Source: JAGRKR01 sp041397725
Lineage (GTDB): Bacteria; Pseudomonadota; Alphaproteobacteria; Rhizobiales; Hyphomicrobiaceae
Direction: 5' to 3'
NCBI GenBank assembly: GCA_041397725.1
Contig: JAWKVZ010000004.1
Coordinates: forward strand, 124,001 to 188,000
Length of the DNA stretch: 64,000 nucleotides
Shown one piece after another: positions 16,801 to 25,736 of this stretch (positions within the stretch are counted from its first letter, which is position 1; the number at the start of each line of letters is the position of its first letter). Position numbers and translations under genes: made by a program. The notes under the pieces are model-generated. The model was not told the origin of the DNA. It saw only the letters and a program-made list of their open reading frames with translations, and made no database searches.

Positions 16801-18741
16801 ATGTGCGGTATCGCCGGCGTCATGCGTCTCAGACCTGGTCGCGCCCTGCCGCCGGCGGAGGTGCTCGACCGCATGACGGACACTCTGGCGCACCGCGGAC
16901 CCGACGCGCGGGGCGTGTGGATGGATGGCGTGCGCGGTGTCGGCCTCGGCCATCGCCGTCTTTCCATTCGCGACCTTTCGCCGACGGGCGCGCAACCGAT
17001 GACGTCGGGCTGCGGACGCTGCATCATCGTCTACAACGGCGAGGTCTATTCCCATGCCGAGATTGCCGCCGACCTCGCCCGCACCGGCCGCACGCTGAAG
17101 GGACACTCCGATACGGAGATCATCCTCGAGGCCTGCGCCGAGTGGGGCGTCGATGCGGTGCTGCCGCGCCTCATCGGCATGTTCGCATTCGCTCTCTACG
17201 ACAAGGCTTCCGGCGAGTTGGTGCTGGCGCGCGACCGGCTCGGCATCAAGCCGCTGTATTGGAGCGACGAGGCCGGCCTGCTGAGGTTCGGTTCGGAGCT
17301 GAAGGCGCTGCGCGCGCTGCCGGACTGGACACCGCGCATCGACCGCCGCGCCCTCGCCAGCTACATGCGGCACAACTACATTCCCGCTCCGCACACCATC
17401 TACGAAGGGGTGAGGAAGCTCGAGCCGGGAACCGTGCTGAAGGCCGGCCGTGACGGCATCATCCGCATTTCGCGCTATTGGGACCTCACGGCCATCGCCG
17501 CAGAAGCGGTGCGCGCGCCGCGCGACATCGCCGACGAGGAGGCTGTCGACCGGCTGGACGCGCTGCTGAGCGATGCCGTCCGCCGGCGCCTGGTCTCGGA
17601 CGTGCCGATCGGCGCGCTGCTGTCCGGCGGCGTCGATTCCTCGCTCGTCACCGCGCTGATGGCCGAAACCGCCGGGCGGCGCATCAACACCTACACCATC
17701 GGCTTCGCGGAGAAAGGCTTCGACGAGGCGCCGGCCGCCCGCGCCATTGCCGGCCATCTTGGCACAGAGCACACCGAGCTCTACGCCACCGCCGCCCACG
17801 CCCTCGACCTCGTGACGTCGCTGCCCCGCTGGTACGACGAGCCGTTTGCGGATGCCTCGCAACTGCCGACGTTGCTGGTCTGCGAGCTGACCCGCAAGCA
17901 CGTGACCGTGGCGCTCTCGGGCGACGGCGGCGACGAGCTGTTCGCCGGCTACACGCGCTATCCCCAGGCGCTCGGCCTCTGGTCGCGAGCGAGCAGCGCG
18001 CCGGCGCCGGTTCGCGGCACTCTGGCCCGCGCCGTTCTCGCAACGCCGGACGCGCTGATCGACCGGGCCGGCGGCCTCCTGCCGAGACGGTTGCGCAAGA
18101 CGGCCCTCGGCTCGCGGCTACGTTCGTTCGCGCGCGCCGTAGTCACGAACGATCCGGACGCACTCTACCGACGCATGATCAGCCATTGGGACGAGCCGGG
18201 CGCACTCGTCATCGGCGGCGAAGAGTACAAGGGTGTCCTGTGGGACACGAGCCTGTCCGAGCGGGTGCCCGACCAGCTCGAGCGCATGATGCTGGCCGAC
18301 ACGCTGACCTACCTGCCCGACGACATCCTGACCAAGGTGGACCGCGCCAGCATGGCGGTGGGGCTCGAGGCCCGTGTCCCACTGCTCGACCATCGCGTCG
18401 TCGAGCTCGCCTGGACGTTCCCGCGGCGCCTCAAGCTGCGCGGCACTGAGACCAAGTGGGCCTTGCGGCAGGTGCTCTACCGCCGCCTGCCGCGCACGCT
18501 CATCGACCGGCCGAAGATGGGGTTTGGCATCCCCCTCGCCACGTGGCTGCGCGGCCCGCTGCGCGACTGGGCCGAGGATCTGCTCGACGAAACGCGGCTG
18601 CGCGACCAGGGACTGTTTCACCCGGCCGCCATCCGTCAGCATTGGCGGGCGCACCTCGACGGCACGGACTGGGCGCACCCGCTGTGGAATGTGCTGATGG
18701 CGCAAGCCTGGCTCGCCGACAACGCGGCCGTTAAGAGATGA
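16801..18741 (+). CDS. asparagine synthetase B-like glutamine amidotransferase (copy 3 of 3)
   Basis: The 646-residue protein starts with MCGIAG at 16801; the open frame runs upstream, but the required N-terminal Cys2 fixes this start. It has HRGPDARG, YNGEVYSHAE and the pyrophosphatase loop LLSGGVDSSLV near residue 274, followed by LSGDGGDELFAGYTRY. Of the three copies it looks most like a standard AsnB, with YLPDDILTKVDRASMAVGLEARVPLLDH. It could therefore be the housekeeping asparagine synthetase or another sugar amidotransferase; the sequence does not decide. It is the last gene of the cluster, and no clear terminator follows it. Confidence 0.85.
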   Translation: MCGIAGVMRLRPGRALPPAEVLDRMTDTLAHRGPDARGVWMDGVRGVGLGHRRLSIRDLSPTGAQPMTSGCGRCIIVYNGEVYSHAEIAADLARTGRTLKGHSDTEIILEACAEWGVDAVLPRLIGMFAFALYDKASGELVLARDRLGIKPLYWSDEAGLLRFGSELKALRALPDWTPRIDRRALASYMRHNYIPAPHTIYEGVRKLEPGTVLKAGRDGIIRISRYWDLTAIAAEAVRAPRDIADEEAVDRLDALLSDAVRRRLVSDVPIGALLSGGVDSSLVTALMAETAGRRINTYTIGFAEKGFDEAPAARAIAGHLGTEHTELYATAAHALDLVTSLPRWYDEPFADASQLPTLLVCELTRKHVTVALSGDGGDELFAGYTRYPQALGLWSRASSAPAPVRGTLARAVLATPDALIDRAGGLLPRRLRKTALGSRLRSFARAVVTNDPDALYRRMISHWDEPGALVIGGEEYKGVLWDTSLSERVPDQLERMMLADTLTYLPDDILTKVDRASMAVGLEARVPLLDHRVVELAWTFPRRLKLRGTETKWALRQVLYRRLPRTLIDRPKMGFGIPLATWLRGPLRDWAEDLLDETRLRDQGLFHPAAIRQHWRAHLDGTDWAHPLWNVLMAQAWLADNAAVKR

Positions 18742-18884
18742 GCCGCCTGCCGTGCACAGGTCGTACTCAACATTGATCACCGGCTGCAAATGACTTGCCG
18801 GACCCGTTGCACTGAGGGCATCATAACTCGTCCAGACCAATGACAAGCTCGGGAGCCAATGCCCGGGAGAAGGAGGAACCGCGC

Positions 18885-19712
18885 ATGACCATCCACGTCA
18901 AACCGATCAGCTCCGCGATCGGCGCTGTCATCGAGGGTGTCGACCTGGCTCAGCCGCTCGACAACGAGACCTTCAACACGCTCTACGACGCCTTCAATCG
19001 CCATTCGGTCCTGCTGCTGCGCAATCAGAGCATGTCGCCGGAACAGCACGTGGCCTTCAGCCGGCGCTTCGGCGAGCTCGAGCAGCACGTACTGAAAAGC
19101 GATCTGCTGCCGGGGTTGCCGGAGGTCTACGTGCTGTCCAACAAGGGCTTCGGCCGCGCCAAGGCCGGCTGGTTCTGGCACACCGACCTGAGCTACCAGA
19201 AGATCCCTTCGAAGGCCTCCTTCCTGCACGGCCTGGAGATCCCGTCCATGGGTGGCGACACGATGTTCGCCAGCACCGCGGCCGCCTATGACGCGCTCTC
19301 CGACAAGATGAAGGCCTTCCTCGACACGCTCACCGCCGAGCACGACTTCCGGCAGGGCTACGAGAAGTACTCCAAGCGATGGGCGGCGCCGATCCCCGAG
19401 GAGGCCTTCAAGGCCCGTCCGCCCGTCATTCATCCGGTCGTGCGGACGCATCCCGAGACGGGTCGCAAGTCGCTCTACGTCAACGAGGGCTACACGACGC
19501 GCATCATGGAGCTGAGCCACGAGGAGAGCGAGGCGCTGCTCAACTTCCTGTTCCGCCACTCGACGCGCGCCGAGTTCGTCTATCGCCACCACTGGAGCGC
19601 CAGGGATCTCGTGATGTGGGACAATCGCGCCACGATCCATCAGGCGCTCAGCGACTACAACGAGCCGCGCTACATGCACCGCACCACCATCTCCGGCGAC
19701 ATCGTCGAGTAG
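18885..19712 (+). CDS. TauD/TfdA-family Fe(II)/2-oxoglutarate dioxygenase
   Basis: The 275-residue protein has the iron-binding His99-x-Asp101 in WFWHTDLSY and the distal His252 in DNRATIHQA, with Arg266 in the position that binds 2-oxoglutarate in this family. TauD-type enzymes hydroxylate sulfonates, herbicide-like ethers or other carboxylates, using 2-oxoglutarate and O2; the substrate here is unknown. The ATG at 18885 is chosen because AGGAGGA sits seven bases upstream. An in-frame ATG at 18840 exists but lacks such a site. A TRAP transporter converges on it and might bring in a related acid, although this is only suggested by proximity. Confidence 0.85.
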   Translation: MTIHVKPISSAIGAVIEGVDLAQPLDNETFNTLYDAFNRHSVLLLRNQSMSPEQHVAFSRRFGELEQHVLKSDLLPGLPEVYVLSNKGFGRAKAGWFWHTDLSYQKIPSKASFLHGLEIPSMGGDTMFASTAAAYDALSDKMKAFLDTLTAEHDFRQGYEKYSKRWAAPIPEEAFKARPPVIHPVVRTHPETGRKSLYVNEGYTTRIMELSHEESEALLNFLFRHSTRAEFVYRHHWSARDLVMWDNRATIHQALSDYNEPRYMHRTTISGDIVE

Positions 19713-19755
19713 GCGCGTGCGGCGCGACTGGCCGGCGGTCGCACGGCGAAACGGT

Positions 19756-19778
19756 AAAGGGGCCCAGTGGGCCCCTTT
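19756..19778. terminator. bidirectional hairpin terminator between dioxygenase and TRAP permease genes
   Basis: The arms AAAGGGGCCC (19756-19765) and GGGCCCCTTT (19769-19778) form a perfect 10-bp stem with a three-base loop. It lies 43 bases after the dioxygenase stop and 27 bases from the permease stop on the other strand. The A/T ends of the arms give both strands a short U run, so it can serve both convergent genes. Confidence 0.75.
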
Positions 19779-19805
19779 CTCGTTGGATCGACCTCGAGCA
19801 AGAGT

Positions 19806-21809
19806 TCAAGCCGTCGATTCCCCGCGCCGCAACACTCGCCGCCAGCCGAGCAACACGACGGCCAGGGCTGCGCCGTAGACGTCCGTGGCGCCGCCAGGCA
19901 CGACAAGCATCAGCGCCGCCAGAAGCAGCAGCACCCGCTCGATAGGATTGCGCAAGGGATAGCCGCTGACGGCCGCACCGAACAGCCAGGCGCCGACGCT
20001 CGCCGTCACCACGAGTTGCAGGAACGACAGCAGCTTGAACGGCGTGGCGATGACCAGGAGCTCCGGGTTGTAGACGAAGATGAAGGGGATCACGAACGCG
20101 AGCAACGCGAACTTCACCGCCGCGAACCCGGTTTTCATGATATCCGCCTTGGCCAGTGCCGCGGCACCGAAACTCGCCACCATCACCGGCGGCGTGATCA
20201 GCGAGAGAACCGCATAGTAGAGGATGAACATGTGCGCCGCCGCAACCGGCACGCCCATCTTCTCCAGCACCGGCCCGCCGATTGCCACCGTGATGACGTA
20301 GGCCGCGACCGTCGGCATGCCCATGCCGAGAACGACGCACGTGATCATGACCAGAACCAGCGCGATGAACAGGTAGCCCTGCGAGAAATTGATGAGCTCG
20401 CTCGACAGCCTGAGCCCCAGGCCGGTGATATTCATGACACCGACGACGATGCCGGCGGCCGCGCAGGCGACCGTGGCGATGATCGTCGTGTGAGCCGCCT
20501 CGTAAAGACCCTCCACCATCGTCTTGAAGCTCATGCGCGTGACGGCCTTGAGCGCGGAGGACAGGATCGTCACCGCGATGCCGGTCAGAGCCGCGAACAT
20601 CGGGCTGTAGCCTGCGAGAAGCACGCCGACGAGGAAGAAGAGCGGAATGGCGAGATGGATCAGCTCGAGAATCTCGCCTTTCTTCGGCATCGCCTCCTCC
20701 GGCACGCCGGCAATCCCGTCCCGGCGTGCGGACAGGTCGATGGTCACGAACAGCGAGAAGTAGAAGAGGATCGCCGGAATGGCCGCGGCGAGGATGATCT
20801 TGGAATAGGAGATGCCCGTGATGTCGGCCATCACAAACGCCACGGCGCCCATGATCGGCGGCATGATCTGGCCGCCGGACGAAGCCGCCGCCTCGATGGC
20901 GCCCGCGTCGTGCGGCTTGACGCCCACACGCTTCATCATGGGGATCGTGAAACTGCCGGTCGCCATCACGTTGGCCAGCGCACTGCCGGACATGGTGCCG
21001 AACATGGAGCTCGTGACGACGGCCACCTTGGCCGGTCCTCCCGGCGAGCGACCGGTCATCTTCAGGCCGACCCGCTGGATGAGAAGGCCGCCCTTCGAAC
21101 GCTCGACGAACGAGCCGAAGATGATGAACAGGAACACGTAGGACGCCATGACGCCCACCGGCGAGCCGAAGATGCCGAAGGTGGTCATGTACATGTTCTG
21201 GAAGAGGTCGTCGCTCGGGATCGGCCGGTGGCGCAGGAAGCCCCAGAGATGCTCGCCCCACAGCGCATAGGCGAGCATGAGGGCCACGAAGATCGTGATC
21301 GGCAGGCCGATCGTGCGCCGCGACAGCTCCACCACCAGCAGCGTGAGGATGATGCCGAAGTTGGTATCCATCCGCGTCGCCTCGGCATCGCCGAAGCGGT
21401 TCTCGAACGCGGTGGGATCCTGCATGACATGCAAGAGCGTCACACAGAGCAGCGCCAACAGCGCCACATCGATCAGCATGGTCCAATGAAAGCGCGTGTA
21501 GTCGCGAGGACCGCCGCGAATGTCGAAAGTGATGAAGCCGAGGCCGCCGATCAGCAGCAGGTGCAAGGGCCTCAGGAAGAACGTGTCATAGGCGCCGATC
21601 AGCGGCACGATCATGTGGTAGATGCTGGCGCCGATGCCGACGATCACGGCGAGAACGGCGAGCCAGATGAATGCCGGCCGGCGGCCTTCCAGCAGGCCTT
21701 CGATCGTGCGCCAGGTGCGGCTCGTGGTGCTCGCCTGCTCGATGCTCTCGGCGTCGAACGACAGCTCGCCGTCCGAGACCCGCCGCTGTTTCTGGCCGGT
21801 GTCGCTCAC
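19806..21809 (-). CDS. TRAP transporter fused permease (small and large membrane subunits in one chain)
   Basis: The roughly 667-residue protein has an N-terminal block of membrane segments (about residues 40-170) and then a DctM-like large domain with GSALANVMATGSFTIPMMKRVG, SSGGQIMPPIMGAVAFVMAD and GLGLRLSSELINFSQG. This layout is the fused 4TM/12TM permease that partners TAXI-type binding proteins. It uses an ion gradient to import an organic acid or similar solute through the inner membrane. The GTG at 21809 follows AGAGG with eight bases spacing; a start 23 codons upstream is in frame but the added residues look non-homologous. The binding protein lies just upstream on the same strand. 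Confidence 0.9.
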   Translation of the reverse strand: MSDTGQKQRRVSDGELSFDAESIEQASTTSRTWRTIEGLLEGRRPAFIWLAVLAVIVGIGASIYHMIVPLIGAYDTFFLRPLHLLLIGGLGFITFDIRGGPRDYTRFHWTMLIDVALLALLCVTLLHVMQDPTAFENRFGDAEATRMDTNFGIILTLLVVELSRRTIGLPITIFVALMLAYALWGEHLWGFLRHRPIPSDDLFQNMYMTTFGIFGSPVGVMASYVFLFIIFGSFVERSKGGLLIQRVGLKMTGRSPGGPAKVAVVTSSMFGTMSGSALANVMATGSFTIPMMKRVGVKPHDAGAIEAAASSGGQIMPPIMGAVAFVMADITGISYSKIILAAAIPAILFYFSLFVTIDLSARRDGIAGVPEEAMPKKGEILELIHLAIPLFFLVGVLLAGYSPMFAALTGIAVTILSSALKAVTRMSFKTMVEGLYEAAHTTIIATVACAAAGIVVGVMNITGLGLRLSSELINFSQGYLFIALVLVMITCVVLGMGMPTVAAYVITVAIGGPVLEKMGVPVAAAHMFILYYAVLSLITPPVMVASFGAAALAKADIMKTGFAAVKFALLAFVIPFIFVYNPELLVIATPFKLLSFLQLVVTASVGAWLFGAAVSGYPLRNPIERVLLLLAALMLVVPGGATDVYGAALAVVLLGWRRVLRRGESTA

Positions 21810-21926
21810 AATGATTGCCTCTTGAAATGCTTCGCGAGCCCACTGCCGCCAACGGCCTCGCCGGTGCGGGCGGCACACGACGGGGGCGGCAGGCCATGCG
21901 GCCCGCCGCCCTCGTGCCGATCTCTG

Positions 21927-22904
21927 CTACGACTTCAGAATGCCGACTTCGCGCCAGTAGCGCGCGGCACCCGGATGGAAGGGGATACGGACACCCTTCG
22001 TCACCATGGTCTTGTCCAGCTCCTTGTAGGCCTTGTGAGCCTGTATGAGGCGCTGGCGGCCTTCCCAGGCTGCCTTGGTGAGCTTGTAGACCCACTCCTC
22101 CGGCACGTCGGCATGCGTGCACAGCGTGGTCACGGAGCCGACCGTCTGCACGTCGGCCTTCTGCCCCTTGAAGGTGCCGGCGGGAATCGTGACGGCCTCG
22201 TAGTTGTATTTCTCCGTCAGCACCTTGGCGACCTTGCCGTCGATCGGCAGCAGGTTGCCTTGATGCGTCGACAGGATCTCGTCGATCACGGGGTGCGGGA
22301 TGGAGCCGATGACGACCACAGCCTGGGCGATGCCGTCCTTGAACAACGACGGCATCTCGGCGTAGCCGCTGTTGATCTCCTTGACCTTGGATTTGATGCC
22401 AAGCTCATTGAGCACGTACTGGTATGTGACGCGGCCGGTCATACCGCCACGGCCGGGCGCGGCCGCCTTGCCTGCGAGGTCGGCGAACGTCTTGATGTCC
22501 GGCTTGCCCAGCGCCGTAACATAGGCTCCATTCGTCGACATCACCGCGCGGATCTTCGAAGCGGGCTTGGCCTTGAAATCCAGCACGCCCTTGTAGCCGG
22601 CCGTCACGTCGAACCCGAAGGCGAAGCCGAACTCGATCTTGCCCACCCCGAGGTTGCGCACATTGGCCTTGCCGGCGCCGACCGTGGCGGTGGTGGAGAC
22701 TTTCGGCCAAAGGCCCTTCGAAAGCTCCGCGAGGGCCGCCGCCCCGAGATGCCAGGCGCCGCCCTGGCCGCCGCCGTGGAAGGTCAGGAACTCCGGGGTC
22801 TTCGCAGCGGCCGCCATCGCCTGGCGCCAGCCCCCCGGCAGCATCAGGAAACCACCGGCGGCACCCGCGCCGGCCAGCAATGAACGTCTCGTGAAATCTG
22901 TCAT
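21927..22904 (-). CDS. TAXI family TRAP transporter solute-binding protein (Tat-exported)
   Basis: The 325-residue protein begins MTDFTRRSLLAGAGAAGG, a twin-arginine signal with RR at residues 6-7 and a hydrophobic stretch ending near AMAAAAK. The mature part contains the TAXI-type pattern FLTFHGGGQGGAWHLGAAALAELSKGLWP and VGAGKANVRNLGVGKIEFGFAF. It binds the substrate in the periplasm and delivers it to the fused permease encoded 117 bases downstream. The ATG follows AGGGAGA. In related transporters the ligand is often a carboxylate such as glutamate, but the ligand here cannot be predicted. Confidence 0.9.
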   Translation of the reverse strand: MTDFTRRSLLAGAGAAGGFLMLPGGWRQAMAAAAKTPEFLTFHGGGQGGAWHLGAAALAELSKGLWPKVSTTATVGAGKANVRNLGVGKIEFGFAFGFDVTAGYKGVLDFKAKPASKIRAVMSTNGAYVTALGKPDIKTFADLAGKAAAPGRGGMTGRVTYQYVLNELGIKSKVKEINSGYAEMPSLFKDGIAQAVVVIGSIPHPVIDEILSTHQGNLLPIDGKVAKVLTEKYNYEAVTIPAGTFKGQKADVQTVGSVTTLCTHADVPEEWVYKLTKAAWEGRQRLIQAHKAYKELDKTMVTKGVRIPFHPGAARYWREVGILKS

Positions 22905-23273
22905 GCCTGAGCATCTCCCTGCTAACGTTTCCCAGAGGCCCGGCTTCTGCGGCCAGGCTCTTGAATTCACTATGCACAGGCCGCGCAGACGAGACAACCG
23001 CCTAAACCCAGCGTTTTGCCCAGCGCGCAACCGCGTACGCGTCCCGGCGCGCCCGCTGGCAAGTTTGCCGGCCCCAGGTGCGCCGGGAAGGCACGTTTGT
23101 TGCGTTCACTTCGCATCGACGGGCGCAGACAAAAGCCTCGATAGCTGCTGCGTCGTGCGTGACCATTGAAAATGTTCGTGAATTTCGGTTAGGTACGGGT
23201 ATCGCAAGCGCAGCCACCGCCCATCGGTCGAATGGCAGGCTGACGGTCGCGACCCAACCAGGGACGGGAGCAG
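22905..23273. other. intergenic region, divergent promoters expected
   Basis: This 369-base gap separates the divergent TAXI protein gene and the helix-hairpin protein gene. It contains a slightly AT-richer patch near 23160-23215 but no strong hairpin, repeat or clear promoter that I can defend. I see no small gene in it. Confidence 0.4.
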
Positions 23274-25577
23274 ATGCCGAGTTGTGCCGCGCGGGATCGT
23301 GGAGCCATCGAGCGGGCGTGCGCGGCACTGGAGGCGCGGCTCGATGAGATCGAGGCTTGGCGCGCCCTGCGTCAGCTCGAGGAGCGGGAAGAGCGTGGCG
23401 AGCGCGTGAGCGCGGTCGCAGGCGAGCGGATCCGCCACGCACTGCTGGCCGAGCTCGCACGCCACCCGATTTTCCAGGCGCGGCAAAGCCTCGTCGCGAT
23501 GCTGGCGCGCCTCGAGACCGGAGCCACCGATGAACCTGCCCCGCAGCCCGTCTCCCGTCGCAGCGAGCAGCCCGTGGAGGTCGCCGCGCTGGCGGCCATG
23601 CGCGCCGCCGCCCTGCCAACGCACACCGACCCGCCGATCCTGCGCGCCGTCGCCTTGGCCGGCCTCTCGGTGACGACACCGGAGCGCAAGACGACGTCTG
23701 CTCCGCCGCCCTCGTTGCCGTTGCCATCCTCGCCGCCGACGCCCGCCCCTCCGGCGCTGACGGGCAGCCTTGCGCACCCCCTGCGGATTGCAGCCCCGCG
23801 GCCGCGCGTGCCTGTCCAGGCAGACGATCTCACACGCATCTGGGGCATCGACGCCGAACTCGCCGGCGCACTCTCTGGTCTCGGCATCAGGAGCTGGCAG
23901 CAGATCGCCGACTGGCGCGCCGAGGACGTGAGGAGCATTTCGGCAGCCCTCGAGCTTGGCAATCGTATCAGCCGTGACAACTGGATCGAGCAGGCGGCTC
24001 TCCTGCAGCAGCGCGCAGCGCAGGCCGCCCCCCAGAGCGCAGGGCCCAGAGGCGCATCCCTGCCGGCACTTCCGGTCACGCCGGCCGCACGGACGCTGGC
24101 GCAACCGCTTCCCGCCGTTGCGGCGGCGCCACTCTGGCTGTCCGCGCCCGCGCCGCACGGCGATGCTGCGACGATCGTCGAGCCGCCGGCGCCGCCCGAG
24201 CCGGATCTCGACGATCCCGAAACCACCGACACGCCCGATCGACTGGAGCTGGTGTGCGGCATCGATCCAGCCATGGCTGACGCCCTGCGCGCGGAGGGCC
24301 TGACTGACTTTGCAGATCTTGCGGCGCTGACACCATCAGCCATTGTCGCCCTGGCGCACTCGACCGGCGACGCAACGCTACCGCGACGGCTGGCGCGCGA
24401 AGGCTGGATCGAGCAGGCCGCCATGCTGGCGGGTGGCGCGACGACACGATTTGCAGCCTGCGCCGAGCGGGGCGGCCCGCCACCGATCGCCAGGATTGCG
24501 CCCGAACCCGAGCCCGCTCGCGTGGCGCGCGTGACGCCGGAACTCGAGCTGCCAGCCGAAACCACCGACGAAGTCGTCGATGAGACCTGGACCACTGACG
24601 AGGGCGTCGAAGAGACGGTCGGCGAGATCGTCGAGGAATCCGTCGTTGAGCCCGACGACAGCGCCACGGTAGCGCAGCCCGACGACCGCGCCGCGATCAC
24701 CGCCGACGCGCCCGTGCCGGAACCCATCGCAGAGCTGGAGCCCGAGGCGGTCGAAGCGGTCGCGGAGCCTGCCGACACGTTCGCCGCACGTGTGGAGCCG
24801 CCCCCCGGCCTGCCAGTCGCTCCGGTCGTCGTCGCAAGTCCGATCGAGTCGCTTACCGGACGCGAGGCCGGCAACGACAACGAGCGCCCCATACCCGCGC
24901 CGGCATCGCCGCCACCGGCCGAGGCAGGCGTGGCGACGCCTCCCGAGCCTTCCGTGACACCGCCCCCCAGTCCAGCCGTAGACGATGTCTCGCCAGTGGA
25001 GCCTGTCGCCGTCGCTGCCCCGCCCCCGCCGCCGGCACCTTCAGTCACGCCCGCAGTCCCTGCCGCTAGTCCTGTCGCTGCCGCCCTTCCCATTCATACC
25101 CCTGCCCCCCCACAGCCGAGCGTCGAGGCCACGCTCGCCTCGGTCGATCGCCTGGTGCGCGAGGCCGATCAGCTCGCGTCGCGTGGAGCCGACCCGGTCG
25201 CGCCGCGTCGCGAGAACCGCCAGGCCGGACGCGCCGCGCCTGAGCCCGACGACGTGATCGACGACGCCCATGCCGAGGAAGCCTCCGTCGTCATCGTGCC
25301 GCGACGGCGTCCCCAATCGGACCCGGCCGCCGATGCTCGAGCCCGTTCCGTGGCGCGCGAGGTCGTGCTTCTCGAACATGCCAAGCGGGCCGCCGAGCAG
25401 CGCGACTTCAAGGGCGAGGACTATTCCGCCTATCGCAACAGCATCGAGGAGGCGGATGTTCAGATCGTACCGCGCGGACAGGAGGGCGCTGCCGTCAAGC
25501 CCCTTGCCGAGCGGGACAGCACGGATCGGCGCGAGGGTGCGATTCGGCGCTTCATGCGTGCCCTGACCGGTGACTGA
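23274..25577 (+). CDS. large proline-rich protein with two helix-hairpin (H3TH-like) domains, function unknown
   Basis: The 767-residue protein has a charged helical N-terminus (residues 1-85), a Pro/Ala-rich linker, and two similar domains at about 184-245 and 322-387. Each has the pattern of the 'helix-3-turn-helix' domain that ends many alphaproteobacterial proteins: LTRIWGIDAELAGALSGLGI, then a DNWIEQA end in the first, and LVCGIDPAMADALRAEGL with GWIEQA in the second. A long acidic and proline-rich region (about 390-620) follows. The C-terminal part repeats the phrase EAxVxIVPR twice (EASVVIVPR and EADVQIVPR). No enzyme motif was seen. H3TH domains bind DNA in flap nucleases, so nucleic-acid binding is a reasonable guess only. 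The start follows GGGAG at short spacing. Confidence 0.7.
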   Translation: MPSCAARDRGAIERACAALEARLDEIEAWRALRQLEEREERGERVSAVAGERIRHALLAELARHPIFQARQSLVAMLARLETGATDEPAPQPVSRRSEQPVEVAALAAMRAAALPTHTDPPILRAVALAGLSVTTPERKTTSAPPPSLPLPSSPPTPAPPALTGSLAHPLRIAAPRPRVPVQADDLTRIWGIDAELAGALSGLGIRSWQQIADWRAEDVRSISAALELGNRISRDNWIEQAALLQQRAAQAAPQSAGPRGASLPALPVTPAARTLAQPLPAVAAAPLWLSAPAPHGDAATIVEPPAPPEPDLDDPETTDTPDRLELVCGIDPAMADALRAEGLTDFADLAALTPSAIVALAHSTGDATLPRRLAREGWIEQAAMLAGGATTRFAACAERGGPPPIARIAPEPEPARVARVTPELELPAETTDEVVDETWTTDEGVEETVGEIVEESVVEPDDSATVAQPDDRAAITADAPVPEPIAELEPEAVEAVAEPADTFAARVEPPPGLPVAPVVVASPIESLTGREAGNDNERPIPAPASPPPAEAGVATPPEPSVTPPPSPAVDDVSPVEPVAVAAPPPPPAPSVTPAVPAASPVAAALPIHTPAPPQPSVEATLASVDRLVREADQLASRGADPVAPRRENRQAGRAAPEPDDVIDDAHAEEASVVIVPRRRPQSDPAADARARSVAREVVLLEHAKRAAEQRDFKGEDYSAYRNSIEEADVQIVPRGQEGAAVKPLAERDSTDRREGAIRRFMRALTGD

Positions 25578-25736
25578 GCGCCGCGCGGGTTGGCGCGCCC
25601 CTCGACCGAGCGGCGGTCTGACGAGGATGGAAACAGCCGCCTGACCGCGCTCGGCCGGCGATTTGCCGCGCCGCCAAACGCGGGCGAACATGCGAAATGA
25701 CCGGGCGACAGAAGTCACACGAAGGACAAGGATGCC

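Noticed and set aside
19767..22883. A plus-strand open frame of more than 1000 codons
   Set aside because: It is antisense to the TRAP permease and binding-protein genes, rich in His, Arg and Asp as expected for the complement of a GC-rich gene, and shows no family motif.
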